Positions 41,900-52,700 of a stretch of 64,000 bases of DNA are shown in pieces (positions within the stretch are counted from its first letter, which is position 1; each line of letters begins with the position of its first letter). The stretch comes from Paenibacillus_E oryzisoli_A. Its GTDB lineage: Bacteria > Bacillota > Bacilli > Paenibacillales > NBRC-103111. The notes below the pieces were generated by a model, which worked only from the letters and a program-made list of their open reading frames with translations, did no database searches and was not told where the DNA came from. A program made the position numbers and the translations under genes. The DNA lies in assembly GCF_050467285.1 (NCBI RefSeq), contig NZ_JBCMUN010000012.1, positions 186,001 through 250,000 of the forward strand, written 5' to 3'.

Positions 41900-44575
41900 A
41901 TGAGGAAAATTTTTCGCATTTATCGGACGGATCTTCTCAATTTATGGCGCGTGCCCACGGGGCTCCTGCTCATGGTGGCGCTCTCGATCCTGCCGTCCGT
42001 GTACGCGTGGGTCAATCTCGAAGCGATGTGGGATCCGTACGCCAATACGTCGGGCATCCGCATTGCGGTGACAAGCAACGACGTCGGCGCGACGGTGGAA
42101 GGGCAGTCCATCAACATCGGCAACGAGGTCATCGAGAGCCTCAAGAACAACCACACCCTCGGCTGGACCTTCGTGACCCAGAAAGAGGCGCTGGATGGCG
42201 TGGAGAAGGGGGAGTACTATGCGAGTCTGATCCTTCCCGTAGATTTTTCGCGCAAAATTACGAGCATCGTCGACGGCCAAATGGAGAAGCCCGAAATTAT
42301 TTATACCGTTAATGAAAAAATCAATGCCGTTGCCCCTAAAATCACGAGCAAAGGCGCGTCCAGCGTGACGGAGCAGATTGCCGCGAATTTTATTAAAACC
42401 GTGAGCACGTCCATTCTCACCCGCATGCACGAGCTGGGCATCGACATCCAGCGCGAGCTGCCGACGATTCGCAACATGGAGGGCAAAATCCTGGAGTTGG
42501 AGCAGCGCCTCCCTGACATCACGGAGATGGGGAACAAGGCGCTGGAGATCGAGGCGAAGCTGCCGGAGATCGCAGCGAAAGGCCAGAAGATCGTGGAGCT
42601 GGAGCAGCGCATCCCCGAGATCGACCAAGCGGCGGACACGCTGGTGAAAATCCAGCAGCGCTGGCCGCAGATCCAGGACGCGGCGCAGGAGGTGCTGGTC
42701 ATCCAGCAGAAGCTGCCCGAGCTGCAAAAAGCGGCCGACAAGGTCGTGGAGCTCGACCAGCACTTCGACCAGGTCGAGGCGGCGCTGAATACGGCCGTCG
42801 ACACCGTGCATAAGGCGGACCAGCTCGTCACGTCCGCCATCGCCGACCTGCCGAAGCTGGAGACCATCGCTTCGCAGGGCAGTGCCTTCGCCGACAGCTT
42901 GGCGGCGTACCTGGCCAAGAACGAGCCGGCGTTCCAGGCGCTGATCCCCGTCGTGAAGCAGAATCTTCTGCTGCTTCAGCAGACGGCGAACGCCGTCACG
43001 CAGCTCACGGAGCTGCTGCAGGGTGTGAACGTCGACCCCAAGCAGGCGCTGGCGGTCGCGAACGTGCTCGCGAAGCAGCTGGCGGCGGGCATCACCGTCG
43101 TGGATGGAACCATCGATTTATTTACGCGGTTAAATACTTACCTGCCGAATAATCCGATGGCGGGTCAGATCACAGAGCTGAACACGCTGAAACAAAACTT
43201 GACGCAGCAGCTCGCGGCGCTGACGAAAATCCAAACCTCGCTGCAAAACGGCGAGACGCCGGTCAAAGACCTCGTGACCAGCCTGAACACGCTGTCCAAG
43301 TCCGCGAGCGCGGCGATCGGCAGCATTCTCGGCCGGTACGACACGGAAATTGTGCCGAACCTGACCAAAGCGCTCGCCCAGCTGCAGTCTGCCGCACAGT
43401 CGTCGGCCTCGCTGCTGCATAATCTCCAGACGCAGCTGCCGAACATCAAGCAGATTTTGACGGATGCGCAGCAAGGCGTTAAGTTCGCCGAAGGCCGGTT
43501 GGACGAGCTGCAAAAAGCGATGCCGGACATCCGCGCCAAGGTGCACGAAGCATCCACGACGCTGCAAGCGAAAATGAGCGCCTTCACGCAGGCAATCAAT
43601 GAAGCGGCGCCATTCGTGAAGAACGACCTGCCGAAGGTTGGGCAGAAGCTGAAGGAGGCGTCCGACTTCGTGCAGAACGACCTGCCGGCGGCGGAGGACG
43701 AGCTCCGGAAAGTTGCAGATTTGTATCAGACCAAGTTCCCGGAGGTCGAAAATGCGGTGCATCTGGCGGCAAATTTGGTCAGGAATGACCTGCCGGCGTT
43801 TGAGGACGCCGTGCGCAAGGCGGCTGACCAAATCCGCAAAGCCCAGGGCAGCGGCAGCCTGGACGAAGTGCTTCGGCTTTTGCAAGCCGACATTCAGAAG
43901 CAGAGCGATTTTCTCGCCAATCCTGTATTGTTACAGGAGCAGAAAAGATTCTCAATCCCGAACTATGGCTCGGCGATGTCCCCTTTTTATACAACACTGT
44001 CGCTCTGGGTGGGCGCGATGCTGCTGGTGTCGATGCTGCGCGTCGATGTGGAGGACCCGGATGACATCTATCGGTCGAACCATGTCTACTTCGGTCGGCT
44101 GCTCATTTTCCTGACGATCGGCATTGCCCAGGCGGTGATTGTGACGATGGGAGATATGTTCTTGCTCGGGACGTATGTGGTGGCGAAGCTGTGGTTCGTC
44201 CTGTTTGCGATCCTGATTTCCCTCGTCTTCATGTCGATCGCGTATACGCTCGTCTCGGTGTTCGGCAATATCGGGAAGGGGCTCGGGATTATTTTTCTCG
44301 TGCTCCAGTTTTCCAGCTCTGGCGGGACGTTTCCGGTCAGTACGGCGGCGGCTTTTTTCCAGAGATTGAACCCGATCGTGCCTTTCACTTATGCGGTCAG
44401 TCTGCTTCGCGAGGCGGTTGGCGGGATGCTGATGTCTGTGGTATGGCGTGATGTGGGTATGCTAGTACTATTCGCGCTGCTATGCTATGGGGTCGGGGTT
44501 CTGCTCAAAAAGCCGCTAAGCGGCTACACCAGCCGTGTCGCTGAGAAGGCGAGACGGACGAAGCTCATTCCTTGA
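41900..44575 (+). CDS. YhgE/Pip-family membrane protein
   Basis: The 891-residue protein begins with a YhgE-type N-terminus: a basic start, one membrane helix (about 18-38) and W-V-N-L-E-A-M-W-D-P-Y-A-N-T. Residues 190-690 are rich in helix and repeated L-P-E-I/L-P-K-L segments, a long extracytoplasmic coiled coil. Five membrane helices (about 700-870) with ABC-2-permease-like features close it. Relatives include phage infection protein Pip and the YueB/EsaA class tied to type VII secretion. GGAGG lies just before ATG. No other type VII genes are visible here. Confidence 0.9.
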   Translation: MRKIFRIYRTDLLNLWRVPTGLLLMVALSILPSVYAWVNLEAMWDPYANTSGIRIAVTSNDVGATVEGQSINIGNEVIESLKNNHTLGWTFVTQKEALDGVEKGEYYASLILPVDFSRKITSIVDGQMEKPEIIYTVNEKINAVAPKITSKGASSVTEQIAANFIKTVSTSILTRMHELGIDIQRELPTIRNMEGKILELEQRLPDITEMGNKALEIEAKLPEIAAKGQKIVELEQRIPEIDQAADTLVKIQQRWPQIQDAAQEVLVIQQKLPELQKAADKVVELDQHFDQVEAALNTAVDTVHKADQLVTSAIADLPKLETIASQGSAFADSLAAYLAKNEPAFQALIPVVKQNLLLLQQTANAVTQLTELLQGVNVDPKQALAVANVLAKQLAAGITVVDGTIDLFTRLNTYLPNNPMAGQITELNTLKQNLTQQLAALTKIQTSLQNGETPVKDLVTSLNTLSKSASAAIGSILGRYDTEIVPNLTKALAQLQSAAQSSASLLHNLQTQLPNIKQILTDAQQGVKFAEGRLDELQKAMPDIRAKVHEASTTLQAKMSAFTQAINEAAPFVKNDLPKVGQKLKEASDFVQNDLPAAEDELRKVADLYQTKFPEVENAVHLAANLVRNDLPAFEDAVRKAADQIRKAQGSGSLDEVLRLLQADIQKQSDFLANPVLLQEQKRFSIPNYGSAMSPFYTTLSLWVGAMLLVSMLRVDVEDPDDIYRSNHVYFGRLLIFLTIGIAQAVIVTMGDMFLLGTYVVAKLWFVLFAILISLVFMSIAYTLVSVFGNIGKGLGIIFLVLQFSSSGGTFPVSTAAAFFQRLNPIVPFTYAVSLLREAVGGMLMSVVWRDVGMLVLFALLCYGVGVLLKKPLSGYTSRVAEKARRTKLIP

Positions 44576-44724
44576 CGGGCTGCTCCACCGCAACCTCGCC
44601 TTAAGTCTAGGTTCGGTCACGACCAAGGGCTAATGCAAAATCGTACCTAGGTGGGTGGGGCGGCGGCGCGAACTCCTTTAAGATAGAGATAACAGAAGGA
44701 GAAGCGAAAGGGGCTAAGGCGACA

Positions 44725-45906
44725 ATGGGCGCAAGAGAAAAAATCTTGATTCTAACAGGCAGCTTGGGGGACGGGCATAATCAGGCGGCGAAGGCGATCA
44801 TGGAAGGAACACGGGTGTACAGGCCGGACGTGGAGGTCCGCATCGTGGACTATTTGGCGTGGGCGCATCCGCATTTGCATGGGGTAGGCACGTTTTGCTA
44901 TATGCAGTGGGTCAAGAGTTTACCGGCGGTCTACGGTTTCCTGTATCGCAGAACGCGTCAGGACAATGCCTTATCCCAGTTGTTTAAAAAAATAAAATCA
45001 TTCAACACGGACCGCATGCTGGCCCTGCTGGAGCAGGAAGCGCCGACGGAGGTCGTGTGCACGTTTCCCGGAGCGGCCGCGGCGATGTCCTATCTCAAAA
45101 TAAACGGCTACACGACGGTGCCGACTGTCACCGTGATTACGGACTATACGGACCACAGCTATTGGGTCCATCCGGGGACGGACCGCTATCTAGTCGGCGC
45201 CGAGCATGTCAAAAAGGCGCTGCTGCGCCACCGCGTGCCGGAAGCACGCATCGTCGTGACAGGCATCCCGATTCGGATGCCGTTCATGCAGGCGTATGAC
45301 CGCACTGCGCTGCGGAAGAAGCACGGCTTGGCGAGCGAGCTGCCGACGGTGCTGGTGATGGGCGGCGGGCACGGCCTGATCGGCAAATCGTTCAAGTCCG
45401 TGCTGCAGGCCCGGGAGTTGACCGAGCCTGTGCAGTTCGTCTTCGTGTGCGGACGCAACGAGAAGTTGAAGGCTCAGCTGGAAGCGGAGATCGCCGAGGC
45501 GCGGACGCATCATCGGCTGATGGTGACTGGCTTCGTGGACCACGTCCATGAGTTGATGGCGCTGTCGGACCTCATCGTGACGAAGCCCGGCGGGCTTACC
45601 GTGTCCGAAGCCTTGGCGCAGGAGCTGCCGATGCTGCTCTATAAGCCGATTCCCGGGCAGGAGCAGGGGAATGCCGCTTATTTGGAAGCGTACGGCGCAG
45701 CGATTCAAGTGAAGAACACCGCGGGGCTGCGACGCGGATTGTCCGAGGTCGTTGCCGATCAGTCCATGCTGCAAAGCCTGCGCGAGAACGCACGGCGCAT
45801 TCGCCGGGAGGCCGACATGCGGCAGGCGCTGGATGCCATTCTGGCGACACGCCATCATTTCATCCCGGTACACGATGGACGGCTGCTGTCCTATGCGAAT
45901 GTCTGA
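44725..45906 (+). CDS. MGDG-synthase-type glycosyltransferase (UgtP-like)
   Basis: The 393-residue GT-B enzyme has the N-terminal MGDG-synthase motif L-T-G-S-L-G-D-G-H-N-Q-A-A-K-A and V-D-Y near residue 42. A GT28-like C-terminal half carries V-M-G-G-G-H-G-L near 210 and the nucleotide-sugar site T-K-P-G-G-L-T-V-S-E-A-L near 290. UgtP-like enzymes add glucose or galactose to diacylglycerol to make membrane glycolipids, but cell-wall precursors are also possible in this family. It is alone and has its own terminator. Confidence 0.88.
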   Translation: MGAREKILILTGSLGDGHNQAAKAIMEGTRVYRPDVEVRIVDYLAWAHPHLHGVGTFCYMQWVKSLPAVYGFLYRRTRQDNALSQLFKKIKSFNTDRMLALLEQEAPTEVVCTFPGAAAAMSYLKINGYTTVPTVTVITDYTDHSYWVHPGTDRYLVGAEHVKKALLRHRVPEARIVVTGIPIRMPFMQAYDRTALRKKHGLASELPTVLVMGGGHGLIGKSFKSVLQARELTEPVQFVFVCGRNEKLKAQLEAEIAEARTHHRLMVTGFVDHVHELMALSDLIVTKPGGLTVSEALAQELPMLLYKPIPGQEQGNAAYLEAYGAAIQVKNTAGLRRGLSEVVADQSMLQSLRENARRIRREADMRQALDAILATRHHFIPVHDGRLLSYANV

Positions 45907-45917
45907 CAACAAATGTT

Positions 45918-45964
45918 GGAGGGGGGAAAGTACCATTTATTAGGTGCCTTCCTCCCTCTTTTAT
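45918..45964 (+). terminator. Terminator of the glycosyltransferase gene
   Basis: GGAGGGGGGAAAGTACC pairs with GGTGCCTTCCTCCCTCT over 17 bp with one mismatch and some G-T pairs, followed by TTTTATG. Confidence 0.75.
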
Positions 45965-46100
45965 GAAAACAGGCGGTTTTCATGGATTTTCGAGAGGGTT
46001 CGACAGGGATTGGCGGGGAGGGGCGATGCGATGGGACATGATCAGCTTGAGTTGGCTCGGCTCCTGCGGGTGTTTGGCTTGATCTGTGGTTATAGCGTGA

Positions 46101-46286
46101 AAAAGCCTGCGAATGAGCAGGCTTTTTCGGTGTTTTTGGCTTTTTCGGAGGGAAGCCTGCGAAAAGGCAGTTTTTTCGGTCCGGGTTCTCGAAACCGGGC
46201 TGATTTTTCGGGAATGCCTGCTTATTCGCAGGCATTTCATGATTTGGCCGGAATTTGGGGCTGAAGCCTGCTTTTTTGCAGGTTTC
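46101..46286. repeat. Cluster of four GCCTGC hairpins with T-runs
   Basis: Four related hairpins lie at 46101-46127 (AAAAGCCTGC/GCAGGCTTTTT), 46153-46176, 46213-46236 (AATGCCTGC/GCAGGCATT) and 46263-46286 (GAAGCCTGC/GCAGGTTTC). Several end in T5-T6. No convincing gene exists in 45965-46366. Confidence 0.65.
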
Positions 46287-46366
46287 AGGCTCTTGGTGGC
46301 TCGGCCGAGTTTTGTTAAAGCAGCGGCGGCTTCTTGTAACTTTACAATTTCAAATTGTAAAGTGTC

Positions 46367-47275
46367 CTATTTCTCCGCATACATCGTCACGACGATGTCC
46401 TGCGCGTAGTTGCCGAACGCCTTACCAAAGAGCGTGACGCCCCCTGGATTGTCGGCGGTTGGCAGCGAGGCGATGCGGAAGCGGATGTCCTGCGAAAAGG
46501 ACATCGCGAGGTCCTCCGTCGTGAAGGAGGACAGGGGCGTGCCATCGAGGAACGAGCCTTGGCTGTTCACGGTGATGATCTTGAGCAAGCCGTGCTGCGT
46601 GTTGCCGGCGCCCCACCACTCCGGCGTCAGCACGCCGCGCTGCTTGCCGAAATCGCCGGGGCACGTCCACATGCCCACCGGCTTGTCGTTCAAAGAAAAC
46701 GAGATGTCCGAAGGCCAATTCTCGTTAAAACCCGGCGCCTCGGAGCAAATTTCGAACGAAATTTCGAGGGAGCGGAGGCGCTGGTTGCTGTGCAGGAAGT
46801 TCGGGATGCGGTATTCCACATAACCGCTCCCGAACCAGAGAATACCCGCCTGCACATGCTGCGGGTCGGCAAAATACCGCGGATCGTCCAGCACGCCGAT
46901 CAACTGCGAGGCCGATGAGAGGCCGCAGGTTGGCTGCACATCGTACGCGGCGTATTGGCCCACAGGAATGGCGATGGACGTCGTCGGCAGCTCGTGGGCC
47001 TTTTTCGCGCGGAATTGCAGTACGGCTTGGTCCATTTGCAGGTAGCAAATCTTTTGAGTGCCCCGGATGCCTGTCACACTTTCAGAACGGAGGATGCCGG
47101 CTTGCTCGAGCTTCTGCACGTGCTTCGTCACGATCGCCGACGAGATGTCGAGCCGCTGGGACAACTGCTTGATATTGAGCGGTTCCTCGCTCAGGAGCTC
47201 AATCATTTTCACGCGCGTTTCCGAGGAGAAGCATTCAAGAAACGCCATATTTTTCGTAGAGACGTCAATTTGCAT
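46367..47275 (-). CDS. ArsR-type winged-helix regulator with large C-terminal domain
   Basis: The 302-residue protein has an ArsR-like winged helix at 1-80 (F-S-S-E-T-R-V-K-M-I-E-L-L, then L-S-Q-R-L-D-I-S-S-A-I-V-T-K-H-V). A 200-residue beta-rich domain follows and resembles a sugar-binding jelly roll (W-P-S-D-I-S-F-S-L-N, W-W-G-A-G-N-T-Q-H-G). Long ArsR proteins of this layout are frequent in Paenibacillaceae near carbohydrate genes. ATG 47275 is chosen over one six codons earlier because GAGGT lies upstream. ATTTGA half-sites upstream suggest autoregulation. Confidence 0.85.
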   Translation of the reverse strand: MQIDVSTKNMAFLECFSSETRVKMIELLSEEPLNIKQLSQRLDISSAIVTKHVQKLEQAGILRSESVTGIRGTQKICYLQMDQAVLQFRAKKAHELPTTSIAIPVGQYAAYDVQPTCGLSSASQLIGVLDDPRYFADPQHVQAGILWFGSGYVEYRIPNFLHSNQRLRSLEISFEICSEAPGFNENWPSDISFSLNDKPVGMWTCPGDFGKQRGVLTPEWWGAGNTQHGLLKIITVNSQGSFLDGTPLSSFTTEDLAMSFSQDIRFRIASLPTADNPGGVTLFGKAFGNYAQDIVVTMYAEK

Positions 47276-47325
47276 TAGGGGTGCAGACCTCATTCCGTGA
47301 AGATAGATATTTCTATTGTATAACC

Positions 47326-47366
47326 ATTTGATTATTTAAACAATTCAAATGTTTTCTATTTGATTG
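47326..47366 (-). promoter_or_regulatory. Cluster of ATTTGA half-sites upstream of the ArsR-type gene
   Basis: ATTTGATT (47326-47333), AATTCAAAT (47342-47350) and ATTTGATTG (47358-47366) form overlapping inverted repeats. This is a likely operator that could affect both the ArsR-type gene and the divergent riboswitch transcript. Confidence 0.45.
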
Positions 47367-47448
47367 TTTCGGGACCAAGCCCAGCTGGCGAAACGGCCGG
47401 AGAGGGCTGTTTTTTGTTCCCTATCTTCCTTTTTTATGCAGAAAATTG

Positions 47449-47477
47449 TTGAAAAATGGTATTTGGTGGATTAATAT
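47449..47477 (+). promoter_or_regulatory. Promoter of the riboswitch-SLH-RHS transcript
   Basis: TTGAAA (47449-47454), a 17-bp spacer and TAATAT (47472-47477) lie about 60 bp upstream of the riboswitch. No other promoter-like sequence is nearer. Confidence 0.6.
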
Positions 47478-47540
47478 AGGGAAATGTCGGGTCTATCGGA
47501 CTAGCACGATTAAGTAGAATCGCCTAGGAACAAGCAATAA

Positions 47541-47632
47541 TGAACAAAGGCAAATCCGTCGAAAGGCGGAGACGCAAAGCCACGGGTCTAAGTCATGAGG
47601 CGCACCTTCATGAGACGATCGCCGGGTTACCT
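47541..47632 (+). promoter_or_regulatory. Cyclic di-GMP-I (GEMM) riboswitch
   Basis: The segment follows the GEMM-I consensus closely: AAAGGCAAATCCGTCGAAAG at the start with its GAAA tetraloop, then GACGCAAAGCCACGGGTCTA, a variable stem and the closing GCCGGGTTACC at 47621-47631. These include the conserved core and tetraloop-receptor parts that bind c-di-GMP. CCGGGTT in the 3' strand can pair instead with AACCCGG about 65 nt downstream, which gives a plausible switch structure before the SLH gene. Whether c-di-GMP turns expression on or off cannot be told by eye. Confidence 0.95.
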
Positions 47633-47716
47633 TTAGGGGCTTGTTTTTTTGTTGCCAAAAAACCTTATTCGGGACGTGGGAACCCGGGGGTTAAACGATT
47701 TAAGAGGAGAGACGAA

Positions 47717-49729
47717 ATGAGAAGAAGAGTAAGTTTTAAAAAAGTTATGTGTTTTCTACTAGTCCTGACATTCAGTTTGCTGCTCGGGTCCGCAATGGCT
47801 TCAGCTCGCGGGGTCTATACCACTCAGGATCAAACGCTAGGGGCCAAAGAACCGCTACTAGCTAACATTGCCGGCAATCATATGGTCTGGACAGAGTCTG
47901 ACGCGGATGGATATTTACAGGTTTTCTATCAGGACATTCGATCCGGTGAGAAAAAGCAAATCACGTCCAACGCTTCGCAGAAGCATTCCCCTCATGTCGG
48001 GGAAACCAAAGACGGTGAGGTCTACATCATTTGGACGGATGGCCGGGACTATGCAGCAACACAAACATGGAGCATGTATGGTTATCAATTATCGTCGGGG
48101 CACGAGTGGAAGCTGGACGTGCATCCGGAATATTACACAGTACTGAACATGAATGGCTCCGAGTTCGTAGGCAGCGATAATGCAACGTCGAACATCGTTC
48201 ACTATAATCTTCGAACGAATCAGGAGACCCTGATCGGCAAAGGCCGCATACCTGTTGTGGCTGATGGGAAGGTGCTTTACAAGCATGAAGGGGACGGAGG
48301 GCTAAGCCTGACGGTTGTAGCAACGGGACAGACACGTGTGGTGTTGGATCTGCCGTATCATTTGTACGTGTGGGACCTTGCTTTTGACGGTACGTGGGCT
48401 TTGTATAAGTCGGCGGATTTGGACCTGAAAACAAAGTATGTCGTGTTGAATACGTCTGATCCTGCAGCCGTTCCTGTTGATCTGACGCCTGCGACAAAGA
48501 AGTCCGTTGAGTACTATCAGATGTACATCGGCAACGGCCAGGTTGCTTGGGTACAGGATCAAGGCGGTACCCCGGTTCTTCAAGGGTATAACGTCGCACT
48601 GAAAGAAAGTTTCAACATCGCTTCCGGGGATCAAGCGCTGCGTGTAAAGGGGTTCGATCAAGGTGGACTTATTATGAAACAGGCGGATGGCAGCTTGTTC
48701 GCCAAAGCGATTACGAGAATCGAAGTGCCCGATGTCGTGGGTGGAGGAACAGCATCGGTTATTACGACAGATGCTATCAAGTCGAACATAGGAACTGCAG
48801 GCGGCAAACTTACGATTAAGGATGGTTCGGCAGGTTTGACGATTCCTCCTGGTGCGGTGAGCAAGGACACTGAGATGGAAATCAAACTGAATAGCACCGT
48901 GACAGACACTATGGAACAAACAAAGCAAATCTTTATGCGGGTGGTCTCGAAAGCTTGGGATTTGAACCTAGGCGGACCGCTGCTGCAAAAAGGCACGCTC
49001 ACACTTGCCTTCGATACATCCAAATGGAATGAAGGCCAAGTGCAGAAGATGGTTGTTCACCGTTGGAATGCCTCCTTATCAAGATGGGAGCCTGTCTTTA
49101 CTCGTCTGAAGAGCGAAACGGAAGGAATTGCAGCCGAGATTACGGAGTCGGGGACGTACGCTTTGTTCGATAGAGATGTCACATTTGCCGACGGAACCGA
49201 TCACTGGGCATGTACAGCGATTGAAGTCTTGGCTTCAAGAGGCATTGTGGACGGCCTTAGCGATGAGCAGTTCGTGCCGGATGGGGTTCTGACACGAGCC
49301 CAATTTACCAAAATGCTGGTGGGAGCTTTGCAGTTAAAGCCGGCGGCCGGGGGTGCTACTTTTAAAGATGTCCCTAGCAGTCACTGGTCACATGATTGGG
49401 TGGAAGCAGCAGTTTCAGCCGGGCTGGTTCAGGGGGATGGGCTTGCTTTTAACCCGGACGAAGAGCTTAGTCGGGAGCAAATGATGATTATGCTCGTGAG
49501 AGCAGTAGGCGGAGAGCAGCAAGCGCTCGCGATGTCAAATGAAAAATCGGGGGAGCTTCTGGCGTTTACGGATGCCGAAGACGTCAGCAGTTGGGCTTTC
49601 AAATATGCGGCGTTGTCTTCGCAGTTAGGCTTGATCGAAGGCGACAACGGATCCCTGCGACCGCAAGCCTCATCTACGCGGGCACAAGCTGCAACTGTAA
49701 TATACCGCATGTTATGGAATATGAAATAG
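47717..49729 (+). CDS. SLH-anchored surface protein with beta-propeller
   Basis: The 670-residue protein starts with a signal peptide (cleavage near A-S-A-R-G, residue 31). A TolB-like beta-propeller follows (about 40-340; repeats such as H-M-V-W-T-E-S-D-A-D-G and I-I-W-T-D-G-R-D). A ZU5-like segment (about 355-480, L-T-I-P-P-G-A-V) and three SLH repeats (about 488-670) complete it. It would sit on the cell wall. GAGGAGAG precedes ATG 47717, after the c-di-GMP riboswitch. The RHS gene follows within 24 nt, so this protein may display or anchor the RHS product. Confidence 0.9.
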   Translation: MRRRVSFKKVMCFLLVLTFSLLLGSAMASARGVYTTQDQTLGAKEPLLANIAGNHMVWTESDADGYLQVFYQDIRSGEKKQITSNASQKHSPHVGETKDGEVYIIWTDGRDYAATQTWSMYGYQLSSGHEWKLDVHPEYYTVLNMNGSEFVGSDNATSNIVHYNLRTNQETLIGKGRIPVVADGKVLYKHEGDGGLSLTVVATGQTRVVLDLPYHLYVWDLAFDGTWALYKSADLDLKTKYVVLNTSDPAAVPVDLTPATKKSVEYYQMYIGNGQVAWVQDQGGTPVLQGYNVALKESFNIASGDQALRVKGFDQGGLIMKQADGSLFAKAITRIEVPDVVGGGTASVITTDAIKSNIGTAGGKLTIKDGSAGLTIPPGAVSKDTEMEIKLNSTVTDTMEQTKQIFMRVVSKAWDLNLGGPLLQKGTLTLAFDTSKWNEGQVQKMVVHRWNASLSRWEPVFTRLKSETEGIAAEITESGTYALFDRDVTFADGTDHWACTAIEVLASRGIVDGLSDEQFVPDGVLTRAQFTKMLVGALQLKPAAGGATFKDVPSSHWSHDWVEAAVSAGLVQGDGLAFNPDEELSREQMMIMLVRAVGGEQQALAMSNEKSGELLAFTDAEDVSSWAFKYAALSSQLGLIEGDNGSLRPQASSTRAQAATVIYRMLWNMK

Positions 49730-49753
49730 ATCGAAAATTGGGGGAGCTATACA

Positions 49754-52700
49754 GTGAATTGGAAAATGATCAAGCGATGGGGGAAAAAGGCGGCAAAGCC
49801 CGCGGTAAGCGCACTGCTTGCCGTAACGGTTGTTATCTCGGGCATACCGCTTTTTCCGGGGGACGGGATCAAGAAGGCGTCTGCAGCGACGATTAGCGTA
49901 TCCTCAAATCCGAATGAATTTAATAATGTCTATGGTGGTCAGACGACGATTTCCTGGGGATATCAGGACAGCCCGCATGCCACTTCACTGGAGACGTGTA
50001 CAGTCTCCCCGATGGTACCGCCGCCTCAGCCGCCGCCACCGGCACCAAATCAACCGCCTTACGATCCGCCAACGCCGTACAATCGGACAACGTTACAATC
50101 GATTGCACAGATTCCCAGCAGCGGATTAAAATCATATACCTACCTGTGGAATGGCAATGTGAACGGCGGGACACCTGCGAAAGAAGGCTCGCATACTGTA
50201 TGTGCCGTGCCGAGTGGAGCTGCGGAGTTCTTTTACTTTACGGATGTGAGAATTAACAATCCTGCTCCACCAGCGCCTGCGTATGTTGAGGTTCCGGCTA
50301 ACCAGGATCCTATGAAAACAAAGCATGTCATTCGCGGTGTTGCGGAGCGGGGTACGGAGGTGTTTCTGGACATCCAGTACACGGTGCGGAATGATCAAGA
50401 TTTGCAGGTGCCAGGGGAACATATTACCGCTTCGGTGATTGTCCCTTTTGATGATACGATCGGTAAGAATGACGGGAGTCACTTGACTTGGTCGAAGGGA
50501 AAAGACTTCTTGCAATATTTCACGCAGTTTCCACTTCGTGAGGACAATAAACCTGAAAAGTATCTTCGAGAATGGTCGTACGAGCTTGAACTCCATCCCT
50601 ATGAAATTGCAAATATTAGTACAAGGGTTGAGCGCATACCGAGCAATCCATATTACAACGCCGAGAATGCACAGAAAAATAAGTCAGGCATGTCCCCTGT
50701 TGTTAGTTATCTCCGGTATGTCGCTCCAGAATGGAACATTACATGGGATGCACTGGCTGGCTACTACTACAAGACAGAAAGCATGGAGACACTAATAGAA
50801 GGTTCTCGTAGAATTGCTGCATATAATGTATCGAAACCTTTTAACGATTCACGGCCTTTAAATGTTTGTTTGGACAATCAAAATTGCCCTGGTGCCATTG
50901 CAAAGAATTGGAACATTATCGTTGAAGAGCCCGAGATTGCAGGCCAGATTACGTATAAGGAATTCAGAGACGATTTAAAGCTGGAACAAATCAGTAACCC
51001 ACGCGGCTTCAACAAACCCGCCTGGTGGGATCCGATCAACTTGGCGACGGGAGACTTTGACTTTAGCCATACCAATATTTCCTTGCAAGCGGCGATGCCA
51101 ATTGAATTTGGTCTTACCTACCATAGTCGAGATACCTTCGATGGAGCGACTGGTTATGGCTGGCATCACACGTATGAATGGCGTATTGAGCCTCGCGAAG
51201 AGGGGAAATTCTATCTCATTACACCAGAGGGTGCAGCCTATTTCTACAAACCGAACGGAAACGGAAACTATGAAACACCAGCAGGCACCTACAACCAAAT
51301 TACCAAGCAAGCTGACGGCACGTACCTGATGCTGACCCCGCAAGGGTGGAAGTACCTTTTCCGCCAAGACGGGATGCTGTACCAGATTCGGGACACCAAT
51401 GGCAATCTGACTCAGCTAACCTACCAAGGAAGTTCACTTGTTAAAGTGGAGACAGACGGTGCTAGCCTTACGTTCAACTACGAAAAAGGCGGCAAAATCA
51501 AAACCGCCACAGACCATACCGGCCGTGTCGTATCTTATGACTACGACGAGCTAACGCACGATCTTAAGGCAATTCACTTGCCGGACCAAGGGACGATCAG
51601 TTTTGTATATGATGACAAACATCAACTCTTGGAAATCACGAACCCGAACCAAACATCAACGCTGAAAAACACCTACGACGCGAATGGGCGCGTCATTGCA
51701 CAGACCGACTTCTATGGAGCGGCTGGGGAGATCGAGTATTTCCCGGATGAGCGCAGAACCGTAACAACGGACCCATTAGGCCGTGTCAAAACGTTTGAAT
51801 TCGACGAGCGCTTCCGCCAAACCGCGATTCATTATCCGGACGGGACAGTTGAGCGTTTTGAGTATGACAGCAACGATAATCTAATCAGCCAGACAGATCG
51901 CCGTGGCAACGCATGGAGGTATGTGTATGATGCGAACGGTAATTTGCGGCAAACGATTGATCCGTTGAACCACACAACCACGATTAGCTATAACAGCCTT
52001 AACAAGCCGGATGCCATGATGGATCAATTGGGGAATACAACAAGCATTGGATACGATGCACGAGGCAATGCCACAACCATCACAAATGCGCTGGGCGAGC
52101 TTAGCCGGATTAACCGCGATGAGCACGGCATACCGACCAGTATGGTGAATCCAAAAGGTGAAACCGTTTCGTTAACCAACGTGCAAGGCTTCGTGAAATT
52201 CATTACCGACCCGCTGGGCTTTAAACAGGAGCTGCGTCGCGATGGTCTGAATCGCGTTACGAGCATGGTTGACGCCTTAGGGCAGGTTAGCACGATGGAA
52301 TATGATGCCCGCGACCGCATAACAGCAAGAATCGATGCGCTTCAGCAGCGCGAAGAATTCCAGTATGACAAGGACAGCAATGTTGTCTATCACAAAGATG
52401 CTGCAGGGGCGGAGTCCCGTTTTACGTATGAGTTCAACCGCATCAAAACCGTCACAGACGGTCTGTCCCAAACAACGACCTTTACTTATGACGCAGTGGG
52501 CAATCTGACGCTCAAAACCCTTCCGAACGGCGCGCAAACCGCCTACCGTTATAACAACGTCAATCGGATGGAAGCGATGATTGTCCAAGAGAAGAACGAG
52601 CAAGGACAGGATGTCGACCTTGTCACGAAGTTCCAATACGACGGCAACGGGAATCTGATCTGGAGCCAGGATCCGAAGGGCGGCATTACCGAAATTTCCT

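Noticed and set aside
45944..46264. 106-codon open frame over the hairpin cluster
   Set aside because: Its codons are made by the GCCTGC hairpins and T-runs; no start signal and no protein-like pattern.
47540..47716. N-terminal extension of the SLH protein frame
   Set aside because: The extension translates the riboswitch aptamer. The real start is ATG 47717 with GAGGAGAG before it and a signal peptide after it.
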